Positions 1 through 12,361 of a stretch of 64,000 bases of DNA are shown here, piece after piece. Position 1 is the stretch's first letter. Each line of letters opens with the position of its first letter. The stretch covers positions 16,066,777 through 16,130,776 of the forward strand of contig NC_051141.1 in NCBI RefSeq assembly GCF_014839805.1, given 5' to 3'. Source of the DNA: Manduca sexta. Its lineage: Eukaryota; Arthropoda; Insecta; Lepidoptera; Sphingidae. Position numbers and translations under genes: made by a program. The notes beneath the pieces were generated by a model. It did not search any database. It saw only the letters and a program-made list of their open reading frames with translations, and was not told the DNA's origin.

Positions 1-305
1 GATAGTATGTACTTCCCGTGTCACAAACTATCTCCGCTCCAAATTTCATTGAAATCCCTTAAGTGTTATTTTTTTATCGACTTCATAGTTGTATAATATA
101 GTACATTTAACAGAAGGTCTCGAAAGAAATATTTTCTCCGTTTTCCTCTCCTTTTTGTTACTGCGTGATGTGACGTAGCCTATAGCCTTCCTCGATAAAT
201 GAGCTATCAAATACTAAAAGAATTTTTCAATTCTAACCAGTAGTTCCTGAGTTTAGCTCGTCCCAAAACAAACAAACTCCTCAGCTTTATATCATAGTAT
301 AGACT
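1..305 (+). mobile_element. RTE-type repeat tail, truncated by window start
   Basis: Non-coding interspersed repeat. It shares ordered blocks with 31992-32402 and 59725-60200: a 'caaatttcat..gaaatcc' block, a 'gcgtgatg..gtagcctatagccttcc' block, a 'gataaatgagctat' block and a final 'cagtagttcctgag' followed by 'aacaaacaaactc'. I recognise this as a very common lepidopteran 3' tail, probably derived from an RTE-like LINE or a SINE using its tail. The class is from memory. The repeat status is shown by the other copies in the window. Confidence 0.6.
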
Positions 306-574
306 ATAGAGTAGAGAATATGACAACCGTTCACTGTCTCCTTACATAAATTCATAAGGAGTCTATAAGTTTAAAATATTAATCAATTGACCCGGGAATA
401 AGGACGATAAAATATGTTTCCGCAGAATGTAAGTTTCTCGGAGGGAATGTTTTTGACACACGCCGCTTAGGTTCTGTGTTGAACAAATTCTTTGGATAAG
501 ACTCTATATCTTCGCCAACAGGTTAAAGACGTCAGTTGCAACTTGCGATATTGCGCTTATTATTTCACAAGGTG

Positions 575-842
575 TTGCCCGCGGGCCCGCTTGCGTGATA
601 AACCTTTCTCGATAGAAAAGTCCTCAAATTGCTACAGCGTTGCCATCTATCTAAATCACATTTAAAAATTTCATTAGTTCCCATGCCATCCAACTGATTG
701 GATACAAAACCTATATGTTAATCCAGGACATGCTATACCCGTATGCTAAATTTCATCGAATTATGTTCAGTTGTTTCTACGTTTACTTGTAACAAACATA
801 CAAATATTTTCACAAACTATCGCATTTAATATAGTAGAATCT
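575..842 (+). mobile_element. Diverged RTE-type repeat tail
   Basis: Begins near 'cgcgggcccgcttgcgtga' and ends in 'cgtttacttgtaacaaacat' followed by AT-rich sequence. The ending matches the end of the second unit at 42914-43105 ('gcatttacttataacaaac'), so both belong to one family. It has no coding capacity. Confidence 0.5.
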
Positions 843-2741
843 ATTTTGAAGTCGAGCGTTGAATCGTTTACATCTCATCCCTCGTGTAAAGAGTGGAATT
901 CAATTTATTGTCATTGACATACCCTTCGCTAGCCATTGAGAGACGAAGAAAAATTTATTAATAATAATAATATTTACTTCTTTCTGAACTTAATATTCCA
1001 TAGTGTTTAACATATAAATATGGTTAGTAACAAGGCACTTTATAAGTATGTTGCTATGTATAATCTGCTTAAGGAATCAATTAAATTTTGTTATTTTACT
1101 AATTAAGATTGTCAAAGTGTAATTTCAAAAGCTTGAGGATGGTAATAGTCTTAGATAGCTTATTGTATTATGTCCACTAAATACCAAGAAACATTCTTAA
1201 TCAGTGAAATTTTAAGTTATACGTCAACTCTTAAATTGATTGAGAAGAAAAAAGTAATAAAACAGTGATGCGTATTAGATTTTTTTTAATTACAATAATA
1301 AAGAGTTTTTAAATCAATGAAGAATTATATCTTTTACTCGCTTTATACAAGGTGTCCCAAAAATAGTGTCAAGCTGAGGTCCAGAGATAGAGCAACCTTT
1401 GGGGTAACCAAGTCACCCTCATGTTTGTTTCGCGATTTTTTATAGTTTTAGAGTTAGGAATATTTTTCTTAACATTTTAAGAATTTTCGGTCTGAATCTA
1501 ATGTATTTTTTTTAATGTTGAAGACTTTTTCTTGAGCCTGATAAAACATACGAGCGTTTCGTAAAGAAACAGTTATATTAGTGGTCACTTGAGTGTATAT
1601 TTATATATTTTTTGTCTTGCCGGTGGGTCTAAGCCTTGATGCTGCACGGTGGGGTGTGACAAGACCTCTACAGAGATATACCTATCTCGATATCTGATCT
1701 ACGGTAATTACCTTGATTACGTATAGTCAGCTATAAAAGTAACTGAATCAATTAAAACATATACTTTTCTACACATTAATTTAATCGAAATGTTCTTGTT
1801 TCTTTATCTAAAATAAGATAAAATTTAAAATTTATTTTCGTGTAGAAAAAATATTGTTTATACGGACATGTAAGACTAAAGGCGATTTGAAGTTCTGGGC
1901 CCTTATTCTGTATGATAGTGTAAACGCGTAACGCGGCCGTGTCATGTTATCTTCGAGAAATGTGCGTGGAATGGTATTCTGTAAGCCAAATTTCTAAAGT
2001 CCTAAACATGATGCGTTGTGTTACGTGCTTGTTACGCACGGTTAAAATAACGTGCGGGATGGAGAATAATGCCCCAGAAGTTTTTCAGCTACTGTTGTGC
2101 CCGAATATTAACCGCCTAATACTGCTTTTGTAATAATAGACTTGGCTTTAGTATTTCCAATTTGATTACAATTAGATCATCGTATTAGTCCACGGATTAT
2201 TTTACTGGTATAGAGTTTAATATTTTCTATACATAATTAATATCTCGCTCGATTTCTGTTAAATTAATTCTAAATGATTTTTATTTGGCTACATAACTAT
2301 ACGAATTTGAATTACGAATTACTTCCATTTTCAATTTAGCCAAAAGAACTGTTTGATTTGCCAAATATCATATTTGTTTTTTGTTTAATAAAAAGTTGCA
2401 TTTTGTCTTCAAAAACCAAAAAAACAACTGGTTTTAAAATTAACGACCGCAAAATTAAACAAGTACTATAAAGGCTGATTAAAACTTCTTTATTTTAGTA
2501 CTGAACCTACTTGAATTACCGTAAGTGCATCTTTAATAAGCGGAAAAACGGAAAACAGACAAAACAGACAAAACAGACATCAGATAACCGTACTTTGCTA
2601 GCAAGTAGAATAAAAGAGTAATACGATATATCTGGTTCAATTGAATTATAAAAGTGAATGTTGATTAGCCTCGTACGATGGTAAGCCATTTTGAACTACA
2701 AAGCTTGTCACAGGACTCGCATAGCTTTATAATAATATAAC
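843..2741. other. AT-rich sequence without recognised gene
   Basis: No supported gene. It contains a short TAA microsatellite near 958-972. A segment at 1349-1460 beginning 'acaaggtgtcccaaaaatag' resembles a DNA-transposon or MITE terminus, but I found no partner terminus. A 64-codon open frame at 1939-2133 has no recognisable domain and is probably chance. Confidence 0.4.
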
Positions 2742-2947
2742 AATAGTATCAACCCTGTATTGTATACTGTCCTACTGTTGGGCACGGGCCTGCTCTACTA
2801 CAGAGAGGGATTAGGCCTTAGTCCACCACGCTGGCCTAGTGCGGATTGGTAGACTTCACACACAAAATTTCTGTAAAGAACTTCTCAGGTTACAGGTTTC
2901 CTCACGATGTTTTCCTTCACCGTTAAAGCAAGCGATAATTCAGAAAG
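2742..2947 (-). mobile_element. SINE family A, 3' portion
   Basis: On the minus strand this reads as the body and tail of a lepidopteran SINE: 'gcttgctttaacggtgaagg' (here with an A/G variation), then 'ccagcgtggtggactaaggc', 'ggcccgtgcccaacagtagg' and a terminal 'acagggttg'. The same order occurs at 36780-37029, 37261-37503 and 45590-45832. The tRNA-like head is missing, so the copy is 5'-truncated. Confidence 0.8.
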
Positions 2948-3749
2948 CCTCAAGATATTTCCTATAGCATTAGCTGAGTGAAATTATATGAACACTGACA
3001 AGTGGCACAGGTATTTATTTAGATATTTCTAACATGTAACCACGTTCATGGAAATCTGGCCTCTCCTGGCTCCATCCGGGTTTCGGGGGAGATAAGGAAT
3101 CAGTTCAAAATAATATATAGGCTGATATATCATAATTATCTTTGATAAATGATATGTTCGTGATTTTTTAGTCTCTCTTGGTTTATATCAATTCTTTTTA
3201 CTTGACTGGCAATATCACCGACAATAGTCGGTGGCGTCATAATATAAAAGAAGAAGAAAAAGAATATATAATGGCCATGTTACAAAGAAATAGTATAACC
3301 TTTTATAAGAGAAATATTTCGCACTTCAAGAGGTATTTGTAACATGTTTTTTTAATCAAAACAGGAACAAAAGCACCTCATGAACGAACTGTCTGCTTAA
3401 ATATTCTACTAAATTGGCATTCTAGACAATTTTAGCCACATACTTACATAATCAGATATAAATATTTTTATCTAAGTACAATTATTTTTGACTTATCGTT
3501 AAAACAATGTAAAATTATATCCATACTAGTTAGACAGCTCTTGTGGGAACCATCAGACAATGGCGTTACGGCATTGAGGTCGAACATCCTTGACGCTGCG
3601 GCCTCTTCCATTAAAGATGGACCAACAAGAGATAGACTACCGGTTCTAAACAATATTTGGTAGGACGAGAAAGATTATATACGTCGTGTGCATAAACTGT
3701 GGTATCAAATCAATTAGAACTTTATATTACATTTAATTACTTAGCGACT
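2948..3749. other. AT-rich spacer
   Basis: No gene seen. A short patch at 3030-3095 ('ccacgttcatg', 'ctggctccatccgggt') is GC-richer and may be another repeat scrap. The 61-codon minus frame at 3468-3653 has no domain. Confidence 0.3.
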
Positions 3750-4030
3750 GCCTCCCTGGTAGTTGTACCATGTTGCAGTATTTCTTATTTGTATTCGCAG
3801 TTGTTGCATGCGAGGTACGGTAGTGCTCTGAGGTCCTGGGTTCGAATTCCGGGTCGGGCAAAGTTGGTTTTTCTGCTCATTATCAGCCCAGAGTTTGAAA
3901 TTTGTACCCGATATGTCGATAGGCCCGCCCCCTATTACATCATGGGACGGAACAAACTTGGCGAAAAGTGGGTGCCCTGGTGGCGCCTCTGCATACCCCT
4001 ACGGGGATAAATGCGTAATGTGTGTTTGTT
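3750..4030 (+). mobile_element. SINE family B, near full length with head insertion
   Basis: tRNA-derived SINE. It has a head like 'tggtagttgtaccatg', a polymerase III B-box-like 'gggttcgaattccgg' at about 3838-3852, then the body 'cgggtcgggcaaagt', 'tatcagcccagagtttg', 'catcatgggacggaac' and 'acggggataaatgcgtaatg'. The same order is found at 23802-24056, 27911-28130, 44923-45155 and 56886-57138. About 35 bases appear to be inserted between the A-box region and 'gcatgcgaggtacgg'. The 103-codon frame across it is not a gene. Confidence 0.85.
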
Positions 4031-4435
4031 TAATTACTTAGTATAATCACTACGCATATGCTCTCAAATTAATTGTAATGAAATAAGTACTAGGTACGTG
4101 TGAAACGATGACTGTCAAATATTGACTTGAAACTTGGAAGAGGCCCTAAGTATTCTCATATTTTACTAATATTTTATTAGGTACTGTCTTCAATCATAGC
4201 ACAAAGTATTCAAGTTGTATTCTTACATTTGTAATGTCCATTCACTTTAATATTTTGAAATATCAATCTCGCATTACGTTGCCAAACTCAGTTATCGCGT
4301 TGCGTGATAGGCCAAACAATCGAACTGTAAGAAACCTAAGTGAAATGTGTGTCCTAATTTAAAAATATATTATAAATTGTATGTATTATAAATATTCGGT
4401 ATAGTGGTCTATTCGTTTAGGAGCTACGAGGTCAC

Positions 4436-4562
4436 AGACAAACAAAGATACACACACTAAACCATTTGTTCCGTCCCAGTATGTGATAGGTTGCGAGCCT
4501 ATCGCTATATCACGCACAAGATCCAGACTTCGGGCTGATACTGAGCAGATAAACCCAAACAT
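4436..4562 (-). mobile_element. SINE family B fragment
   Basis: Minus-strand partial copy. Read on the minus strand it carries 'gtttgggtttatctgctcag', 'tatcagcccgaagtctgg' and 'catactgggacggaaca', which is the middle of family B. Both the tRNA-like head and the final '..gggataaatg' block are absent. It lies 400 bp from the oppositely oriented copy at 3750-4030. Confidence 0.75.
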
Positions 4563-5037
4563 CCAATAGTGTATTTAAAAATACACATATAAAAATATAG
4601 TATACTTGTATATTGTAACCATATCAGTAATTGAATACAGTCCAAGATCCAACTGGTGAGTTCTACCTGTCATATAGTATGTTCGGTCCTATATCAATCA
4701 TGTCTATGAACAAATCTTATCAAGACACCTGTCCCTCAAATACAACCGTTTGCGTTCCGGTGCAAAATGTTTTCAATAGTAAATTATTCATGTATTTTTT
4801 TAAATGTCATTAAAATTAAATAATATTTAATGATTATGAAATTGACATTAAATATATGAATTATGAATATGACTAAATAATATTATTTATATATACATTT
4901 TAAATACGTGAAGAGGTTGCAATTTGTATTCGAGATGCAGATAGATTCGTCAGTCAATTCCCACCACACATTGGGACTGGAATAAACTTAATAAAGTGCA
5001 CGCATGAATGCACATGCGAATAAAAATATAAAAAGTA
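4563..5037. other. AT-rich spacer
   Basis: No supported gene. A 60-codon plus frame at 4631-4813 has no recognisable feature. Confidence 0.3.
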
Positions 5038-5126
5038 TCGACTGATGTGAGAAGATTACCTCTCGCCAGTCGATACAATTATGCTGGCCTATTAGAAAAG
5101 GATATACACAAGATCTCGGAACGCGC
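5038..5126 (-). mobile_element. SINE family C fragment
   Basis: On the minus strand this reads 'cgcgttccgagatcttgtgt', 'ggccagcataattgtatcga' and 'ggtaatcttctcacatcagt'. It matches the central blocks of 30501-30695, 47460-47605 and 55028-55244. Only the middle third is present. Confidence 0.7.
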
Positions 5127-8100
5127 CACAATTATGCAGGCCTCTATAGCAGGGCTGTAAGACCCATCTATGCCACTATGTACCTACAGATTAGCTGTTA
5201 TAACTTACTTTTAACAATTATGCAAATAATGTACTGTGCTCAATGACGTTTTACAAATAGACACGTCATACACTAACAAAATGGCACATAAAAACGGCGC
5301 ACTATTTGCTATATTCACGTACCTGTACATATAATTACAAATTGGCTCGAAGAAGAAATAAAAAGATGCAGCACACATTCGTTAGAAAAGGATATATATA
5401 CATCGACAGTTACGTAATAACGTTAGTGCCGCACGCTCATTGGCTGTTAAGTCGGGCAATTACCTTACTTTCGTCTTGCCAGTATTGAGCTCGGACAACG
5501 TATCTATGTAATTAAAACATCTTAGACTGTGCTTGTAAAAAAAACGATTGTAATTTTCCGAAATTCCATAACAATAAAAAGCAAAAAGACTAACTGTCTC
5601 ATTAAAAATTTACGTAGGTACATTTATTAGGTAATTTAAGTAGGTACAATATCTAATAAATGAAATTCTAAAGCGTTTTCGGCCATTTTAGTTTCGAGAG
5701 CCTTCGGCAAAGTGTACACGTGCCTTCGCCCTTCACGTCAAATGTTATTAACCTACGCTTCCATGATACTCGCGCCAAAAATATAGGGAAGCCGCTTCAA
5801 GGAAAATGTGAATATTTCCTATCAATTTTTAATAAAGAATAGAAAAAGTGGATAAACACTTGGAATTATGTTTTTTTACTCGATTAATAGTATAATAAAT
5901 TATATCAATGGTTGAAAGGCTAATTGACTTAAACTACCTTTTTTATATATCTAGGATAAAAAAATGCTGATTTTAAATATGTGTGAAACTTAGTGCCGCA
6001 ACAAAATGTCGCTTGAGTTAAATACACTTTTAACTATCTATATGTTTGTAAACAAATAAATATATATTTTATGTTTAACTCGAAAAATAATTTAATATAA
6101 TGCAAATGAAAATTAGTAATTACTTTATTATTGACTGATTATTATTTTGTCATTTCCATTTCTGACTTATAATCCATCTTGGCGATATCGGCCAAATGGA
6201 TTATAAATAGATACTTACCTACGGACTGCAATTGCATTAAAGTTACTGTTTAGGTTAGTGGTTAATGTAAAAAAAAAAGTTTTCTTTTTAAATTTCTCTT
6301 TAAAAACACACTCACAGCTTTGTACTATAAGCATTCCAAACCTAATTAAATTTAAAGAGATTTCTTTCATAATAAAATACAATGCATTTGATAAATTCAC
6401 CTTACAATGAACACTAATAACACAAAGGGATACAGTTTGTTTGTAGATGTTAATTTCTTCAATTATTAATGTCATTCTTAATTTTTTTTTCTTTTGAAAC
6501 GTTTTCGTTTATACATATTAAAAGCTTCAGTTAATTTGTTTTATTCCGCGTAAACACATCGCGAAACGACGAATATAAAGCTTATTAATTTGTGTATTCT
6601 ACCTACAAATAAACCTCAATAGTAAGTATATACAAAAACATTTAAGATCAATTTGTATTTATTTTACTAGCTTTATTAAAAAATACCAATTTCTATCGTA
6701 ACTGCGCTCGTGTCTACATTTCTCGACACAAAAGTATTACTGAGTAATTTTTCGCAGCATGAGCAACCTTTACTTACTGCAGAACATGATCTATGTGCTA
6801 AAATAATCCATAGTGATAGCTTCCACCAATCATTCAATTCAATTCAAAGAAGAAAAGAAGATCGTCACAACTCCCTTTTATTTAAGATCTCGTAAAAGTT
6901 TCTCCTATGTAATCCATATATTAATACATTAACTGGTTTCCAAAATGCGTCTCTCTTGACGGTCCGCTGAATTCCACATCCACGATCCAATCGCTCCCCG
7001 CGTATCCTTCCGCTCATCAGGCCAGCGAGCACTGGGTCAGTTTATGCTTGGGCAAATTAGATCGCCAGTAAGGGGCCGCCGTCTCGAAGTTAACGATTGT
7101 AAAATTGCGGTTATATGTAAACTGTTAAAATTTAAATGGAGTTGACAGTTAACATATCGGTAGTATAACTTATGTCGAGACCGCGACACCTAGTTAAACA
7201 GCCCTACTGCATAGACTCCTACTCCTTTTCTAATCTTTTTCTAACGATAAAACTAAATTCACAAATTTATCCGCCTTTGACATATTTCTTTGAATTAAAA
7301 TAAAGGTCCACACAGAAGTCAGCAATTGTAGATTATCTTTTTCAAAGGGGTTTTTCCTTTGAACTCGACATAGTAAAGTCTTTTGCAATTATATGTCATA
7401 ATTTATTTGCGGGAAGTCGCTAATTACACAAAGCACTCGAAAAATAAACGCACAGAATAATAAAATGTATTTATGCATTACTTTATTCGTTTGCGTCATA
7501 TTTATCTAGTATCTGAACTCAGCGTAATTTAAACCTTAAATAGTAAATAGCAAAATAGTAAATCCTTTATTTGCAAAAATGTTGGTACAGTATAGAATCT
7601 TAAATAGTTATTTCTGATCATTCAACTTTTGTCAAATTTATTGACAAGCAAATTTTTTGATGTGTATAATAATAAAAAAGAAAAATTAGGTAAGGGCAAG
7701 CATTACTTATAATATTTTTAGATTAAGATTAGAATGGTTGTCAATTTAATTTAACGTAAGCTTTACATTATGATGCCTATTATATGGTTAATTTTGAATA
7801 TTGTTTATGATTATTATTTCTAGAATACAAAATGTCACAGATAATCTGAATCTTTATGAAATACTATTTCAGGCTTCAGGCCACAATTGAATATTCAAAA
7901 TGTTTTTAACAATATTTCGACGATTAAAGGAACTGTCATAATTAAAGTTACAGCCTGCACCTTGGCACATGATATTTAAATCGTTTTAGTATACTTGTAT
8001 TAACATAAATATTATATACACAGCCACTTTGGTAATGATTTTAGGGAAATGTTTCATTCCCTTACAATAACATTCAGATTTGTTTATACATAAGTGATGT

Positions 8101-8921
8101 TATTTAGTTTACATTTCCTGTATCTACTTGATCATGTTTTTCGCATATTTAAAACCACTATTATGATTTTTTTTAAATTTAGGATTGAAATGAGCAATTT
8201 CTATCTTATATATTTATTTCTATTGGACAAACACTATTTGCATTATTTTGCATGATGAACACGATCCTGAACAACTTCTTTATTTGGCCGCGGCAAAGTG
8301 CCTATAACTTGTTAGAAAGTACAGTGTAGCCTAAATATAATGTCTACCACAGAGATTCGTCTCTTAACTATTTCCAAGTTAATATTCGCTTACCAAAACG
8401 AGCCATATTTATCGCCATAATAATTCCTGACTACCATCCACGCTGGTACAAAATAATTCCATCACAAATTCCATCAACTACCTGCACCATACACGAGGAT
8501 GAGAAACGTACTATTACTGCAAGGGACCTTTTCCCTACTCAGCGTGTAAAATAATCAAAAACATATCGCCATTTCCGAAATTCGCCAACCCTAAACTAAG
8601 CTAATGAAAGTCGTAGATGTATGAGGACACGTGTTAGGACAAGCAAGTCAATTTGCAGGTACTGCGTCCGCTGTCAACAGATCGATAGCGAGACAGAATA
8701 TGCTCCGAGCGCCCGTACCATGCATGCTTTTGTAATTGAGCGTAGTTAAACTATATGGCGACGTGCATTTCGCAGGTGTGGCGCCTGTCTTTACTGACAG
8801 CGGATAGCGGGTATTCTAATTTTTGTTTGTTTCGTTATTGTTGGAAGTAGACAGATACCATAAATGTGATTGGTATTTCGTTCCGTAGTAAAATATGAAA
8901 GCTGTTAAGTGGTTAATACGA
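5127..8921. other. Long AT-rich stretch, no recognised gene
   Basis: No coding signal I can defend. One block at about 6945-7100 is clearly GC-richer than its surroundings and has no strong frame on either strand. It is followed at 7170-7190 by 'cttatgtcgagac', a loose inverted match to 'gtctcgaagttaac' at 7082-7095, so the block may be a diverged repeat. Another GC-elevated patch lies at 8625-8810. The 86-codon minus frame at 6215-6475 is low complexity and unsupported. Confidence 0.35.
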
Positions 8922-9066
8922 TGCATGTGTATGCGTAGGTAGGGTAGGCAGAGGCGCAACTGAGGGCTGATATAGAATATAAAAATCCAGCATTACTTTT
9001 CGCGACCCGGGGACCGAACTGGAGACTTCAGCACTATAGTATATGACTATGTTACCGAGGCAGGTT
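8922..9066 (-). mobile_element. SINE family B, internally deleted
   Basis: On the minus strand it shows a head 'cctcggtaacatagtcatat', a B-box-like 'agttcggtccccgggtcgcg', a 'atcagccctcagttgcgcct' junction and then 'ctgcctaccctacctacgc'. The segment containing 'catcatgggacgg' is missing, so the copy is internally deleted, as at 13542-13645. Confidence 0.65.
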
Positions 9067-10058
9067 TAAATATAATATAATTTATGTTCAATTAGTGTTA
9101 ATATAGTAATAGTAGAAATCAAGCTTGTTAAGTTGTTCTTACACTGAACCTTACATCTGAGACCTATGTTTAGTCATGCAAGCAAATTTATTTTTGAATG
9201 GTAGGGTAATTACATTAAACACAAATTATAGTTAATTTGATGCAATTAGTTAAAATTATGGTAATCGAACACTCATTTAACATTGCAATCATAATTGTAA
9301 TTTATAGAGTTAATAAGAATAATTTGTAACTTAATCAGTGCCTATTAGTATAAAATATTTATTTTTTACGTTTAAACATTAAGCAGTGTTTATTTCAACA
9401 AGTATTAACGCGACGCCATTTTTACCTGCGATTAGTTTAGGAATATTTTTTTAATAAACAAATAGTTTATTTATACTTATATTCATAAAATTATAAACAT
9501 AGTTTAGACACGGTAGGGTAGTTGACGACAATTTTTTAAATACATTTATTAAAAATATATTTCACCCAAAATCTATCGGAAAAAGAATTTTCAAAACCCA
9601 CGCAATAATAAATAAGCTATAAAGCTTTGAAATTTGGTGGAAAGGTAAGCTGTTAAATGAATAGTGTAATGTGACATCACCCAGCTATAACGCTGCGTGA
9701 GTTAGAAGACTACAGCGCGATAACCCCACCACGCCCCAATATTGCTCACAACACTATTTCAAATATGAATAACTGCTTCACTTTACTAATTTTGATGCTG
9801 ATTACACAGAACAATTTGTTTTTCATATTATTTTTTGTTATATATAAAATAATAAACTAAATCAAACATAGAAAACTACCCTATTCTTATCTCATAACAT
9901 TTTACGCCAAGTCGCGCGCAACATAACCGCAAACTTATCTTCGAAACATAACTCAATTGCGTCGCGCCTAAACCACGCACCCCTAATCATACTACGACAT
10001 GGTTAACTACATCTGTCTGTGTTTGTCACTTGTACCACCTATATTTTCAACGTTTTAA
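9067..10058. other. AT-rich spacer
   Basis: Very AT-rich, with no gene or recognised repeat. Confidence 0.3.
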
Positions 10059-10345
10059 TGTGAAATAGGTTCAATAGGCCGGCATAATTGTGCGGACTGG
10101 CGAGGGTTAATCATCCCTCGACAGCCGGACACTGTGTGGACGCCATTCCGTTTACCATCAGGTGCAGTGGGGCTACACAAAAACTGGTACAAAAAAGTTT
10201 CCGGAAAATTGTTATAGCGCAGTGTATTCTGTAGGCTACTCTTCGGGGTGGAAGAGTCATCGACAGTTATTACCGCAGTATCTGTTATCAGGTTCGGTTG
10301 AAGGACATTATAGGTCAGGAGTTCCCAAGGTATTTTTACGACGCC
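10059..10345 (+). mobile_element. SINE family C piece with adjoining unclassified repeat
   Basis: 10075-10175 carries 'aggccggcataattgtgcgg', a degenerate 'gggttaatcatccctcgaca' and 'ttaccatcaggtgcagtggg', the 3' blocks of family C seen at 47460-47605 and 55028-55244. From about 10195 to 10345 a different GC-moderate segment follows ('cttcggggtggaagagtcat', 'gttatcaggttcggttgaag'). It looks like the end of another repeat, but I cannot class it. The overlapping 105-codon minus and 65-codon plus frames are incidental. Confidence 0.6.
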
Positions 10346-10933
10346 ACCTTGCTGACTAAAATAGAAAAGCAAGAGACGAAGAGGGAGCCAGGAAGCTGAC
10401 TAAGTATTCTAACTAATATTATGAAAGTATTTAAATATTGTTACGTATTTCCAGGACGACCCCCACACTTTTGTAAAGCAATGTAGCCAATGTGATTACA
10501 GAGCGCTACGAGACTACAGCAAAAGTGAAGTTCCAGGTAAAGTTACTTATTTACATGGAGTTCCGACAGTAATATTAATAATAGTTCGCATATATCTTCC
10601 GTGTTTAAACATTTATTTTACCTTATAACAGGGATATTAACAATAAAATAATTATATTTTATTAACAACAAAAATATGATCTGTAACGTATGGAATATAA
10701 GACCAGTTTTATCTATTCTAGTGCCCTTTTTAGCGACTTTTTTTTACTCACCTTGTTTTTGTTTTTTTTTAACCGAGCTTGGCAAAGTAGCTTCCCAGTA
10801 CCTAGTGTAAAGCAAAGTGAAGCCCAAAAAATGATATATGCACGATTTTAGGCATATTACTCGTGTGCCCGAATATTGTCTCGTGTCACCATTACCATGC
10901 GTGCCTTTGGTTTGCCATCCCTGCATTTTATAT

Positions 10934-11201
10934 TAACTAGCTGACCCGACAGACGTTGTCCCGTCTTAACTATGAATTTGCAGCGCTCGTTCTGTCAATC
11001 GCTGACAGTTATTTCAAACAACTGACAGTTATATAAAATTAATATTTTCGTAAGGTTTTCTTAAAATTTCTATTTTTCTTTCATAAGAACCTTCTCCTGA
11101 CAATAACAAACACAACAAAAAAAATAATGAATTCGGTCTAGCCGTTCACGCGTGATGGCGTGACTAAGGGAAATAGGGATTTATTTTTATATATATAGAT
11201 T
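10934..11201 (+). mobile_element. Repeat tail of 'ctagctgacccgacagacg' type
   Basis: Starts 'actagctgacccgacagacg' and ends with 'gaattcggtctagccgttca', 'cgcgtgatggcgtgac' and a TA-rich tail. I recognise this start and end pairing from lepidopteran genomes as a LINE or SINE 3' tail. There is only one copy here, so class and boundaries rest on memory. It contains an internal near-duplication of 'gacagttatttcaaacaact' and 'gacagttatataaaatt' at 11004-11040. Confidence 0.5.
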
Positions 11202-11603
11202 CAGATACAATGCACTGGAAACATTAATTGTTAAAACTTCGGATGGGCTGATATTATTTGTGCCAGTTCAATAGGTTTAAATATAAGTAAGCGTTAACAA
11301 TGGGACCATTCGGTTCTTCTGAACTATCTGTTTCAACTCATGGCTGTGTCGGAATTCGATATACGTTTATGGAATCAGAATAAAACGGACATAAACAATT
11401 TTGCGCTCTCGAGTTCATGCAATTGTTTGTAAAACTGTAGAGTCGATTCGAATACTATATATTTATACGTGAAGAAAAACCTCTGTTACCCCTTTTAAGC
11501 ACATTATGCGTATTATTGTTAAATTTTATAGTATGAAATTTGCAAAAATTAATCAAAGATACACAAGGTGAGAAGACGAGCTTTACTTAACCGCTGAACC
11601 AAA

Positions 11604-11775
11604 ATGGAAGGGATTAATCAAGACAGACAACATTGGAAGTCATTGGACGAGGCCTTTGCCGATATTCACGCCGAATGAAAACATATTTAGTAATTTTGTT
11701 TCTGTACTTTATTGTTCAAATTAGTGTAAAATTTTAACATTGTTCGGAATAAAGAGCTTTATTATTATTATGTGA
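11604..11775 (+). pseudogene. LINE reverse transcriptase C-terminal end plus 3' UTR
   Basis: An ATG at 11604 opens 24 codons ending in TGA at 11676-11678. The peptide contains QDRQHWKSLDEAFADIHAE. A DR-x-x-W-x-x-L-x-EAF ending is typical of the extreme C terminus of several non-LTR retrotransposon ORF2 proteins (RTE-like). About 95 bases of 3' UTR follow, ending in 'ggaataaagagctttattat' and a short TTA tail. The rest of ORF2 is missing, so this is a severely 5'-truncated insertion. The motif call is inference from family knowledge. Confidence 0.55.
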
Positions 11776-12346
11776 TTTGCGATCGAATTTCGGAAACTAA
11801 TACTTCTTGTATGAATATAAAATATTTTGTATATTATTATAAGAAGGTTTTTGAGATTTATTTATTTTAGATAAGTTTAAATTGCTTTACATAAATGACT
11901 AAAGTTAATATTCATTTGCCTGAACTCTGAAAGAAACTACTTAGATTGCACAAGAAATACACTTGCAACAGAGTCTCTATTGAATTTTTATTCAAATTCC
12001 AAATCCCAGTCCGACATTCCGTTAGTCATTTATATGGTATTTTCATGGCGCCTTAATGAAACAGTGTATGAAAATAGTATTCCCTTTCCAAGGGGGGGCT
12101 GATCCACTGTTTTGCAATTCCAATTAATGGACTACTATGATTGGCAACCATATTCTATGTATGTCTGTAACGTAATGCATGGCTGTTTAAATTCTATTTC
12201 CTGCCAGGCCAGGCAGTATCTTTGTTTATTTTGTACTCTCATCTATTTTATATCTACTGTAAAATGTCTGTAGTTATATAGGCTACTTAATTGGAGGAAT
12301 CATTATTATATTATAATTAAATATTCTCATATACCTTTACATCACA

Positions 12347-12361
12347 GGCATAGCTATATTC
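12347..12361. repeat. Left target-site duplication of R1-like element
   Basis: GGCATAGCTATATTC here matches 12934-12948 at 14 of 15 positions (one C/T change). The right copy directly follows an A-tract, as expected for target-primed reverse transcription. Confidence 0.8.

Noticed and set aside
1349..1460. Possible mariner- or MITE-type terminus
   Set aside because: No inverted partner end or target duplication found within the following 2 kb.
3838..3852. tRNA-like B box (also at 23990s, 44968 and 56940s)
   Set aside because: These lie in SINE family B copies. No cloverleaf with acceptor and anticodon stems is present, so they are not tRNA genes.
6995..7040. CTGATGAG on the minus strand, possible hammerhead ribozyme core
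   Set aside because: The second conserved core (CGAAAC) is not positioned after a stem II, so the fold fails.
8673..8750. Possible exon after 'caatttgcag'
   Set aside because: Open for about 24 codons, but there is no donor, no coding bias and no recognised peptide.
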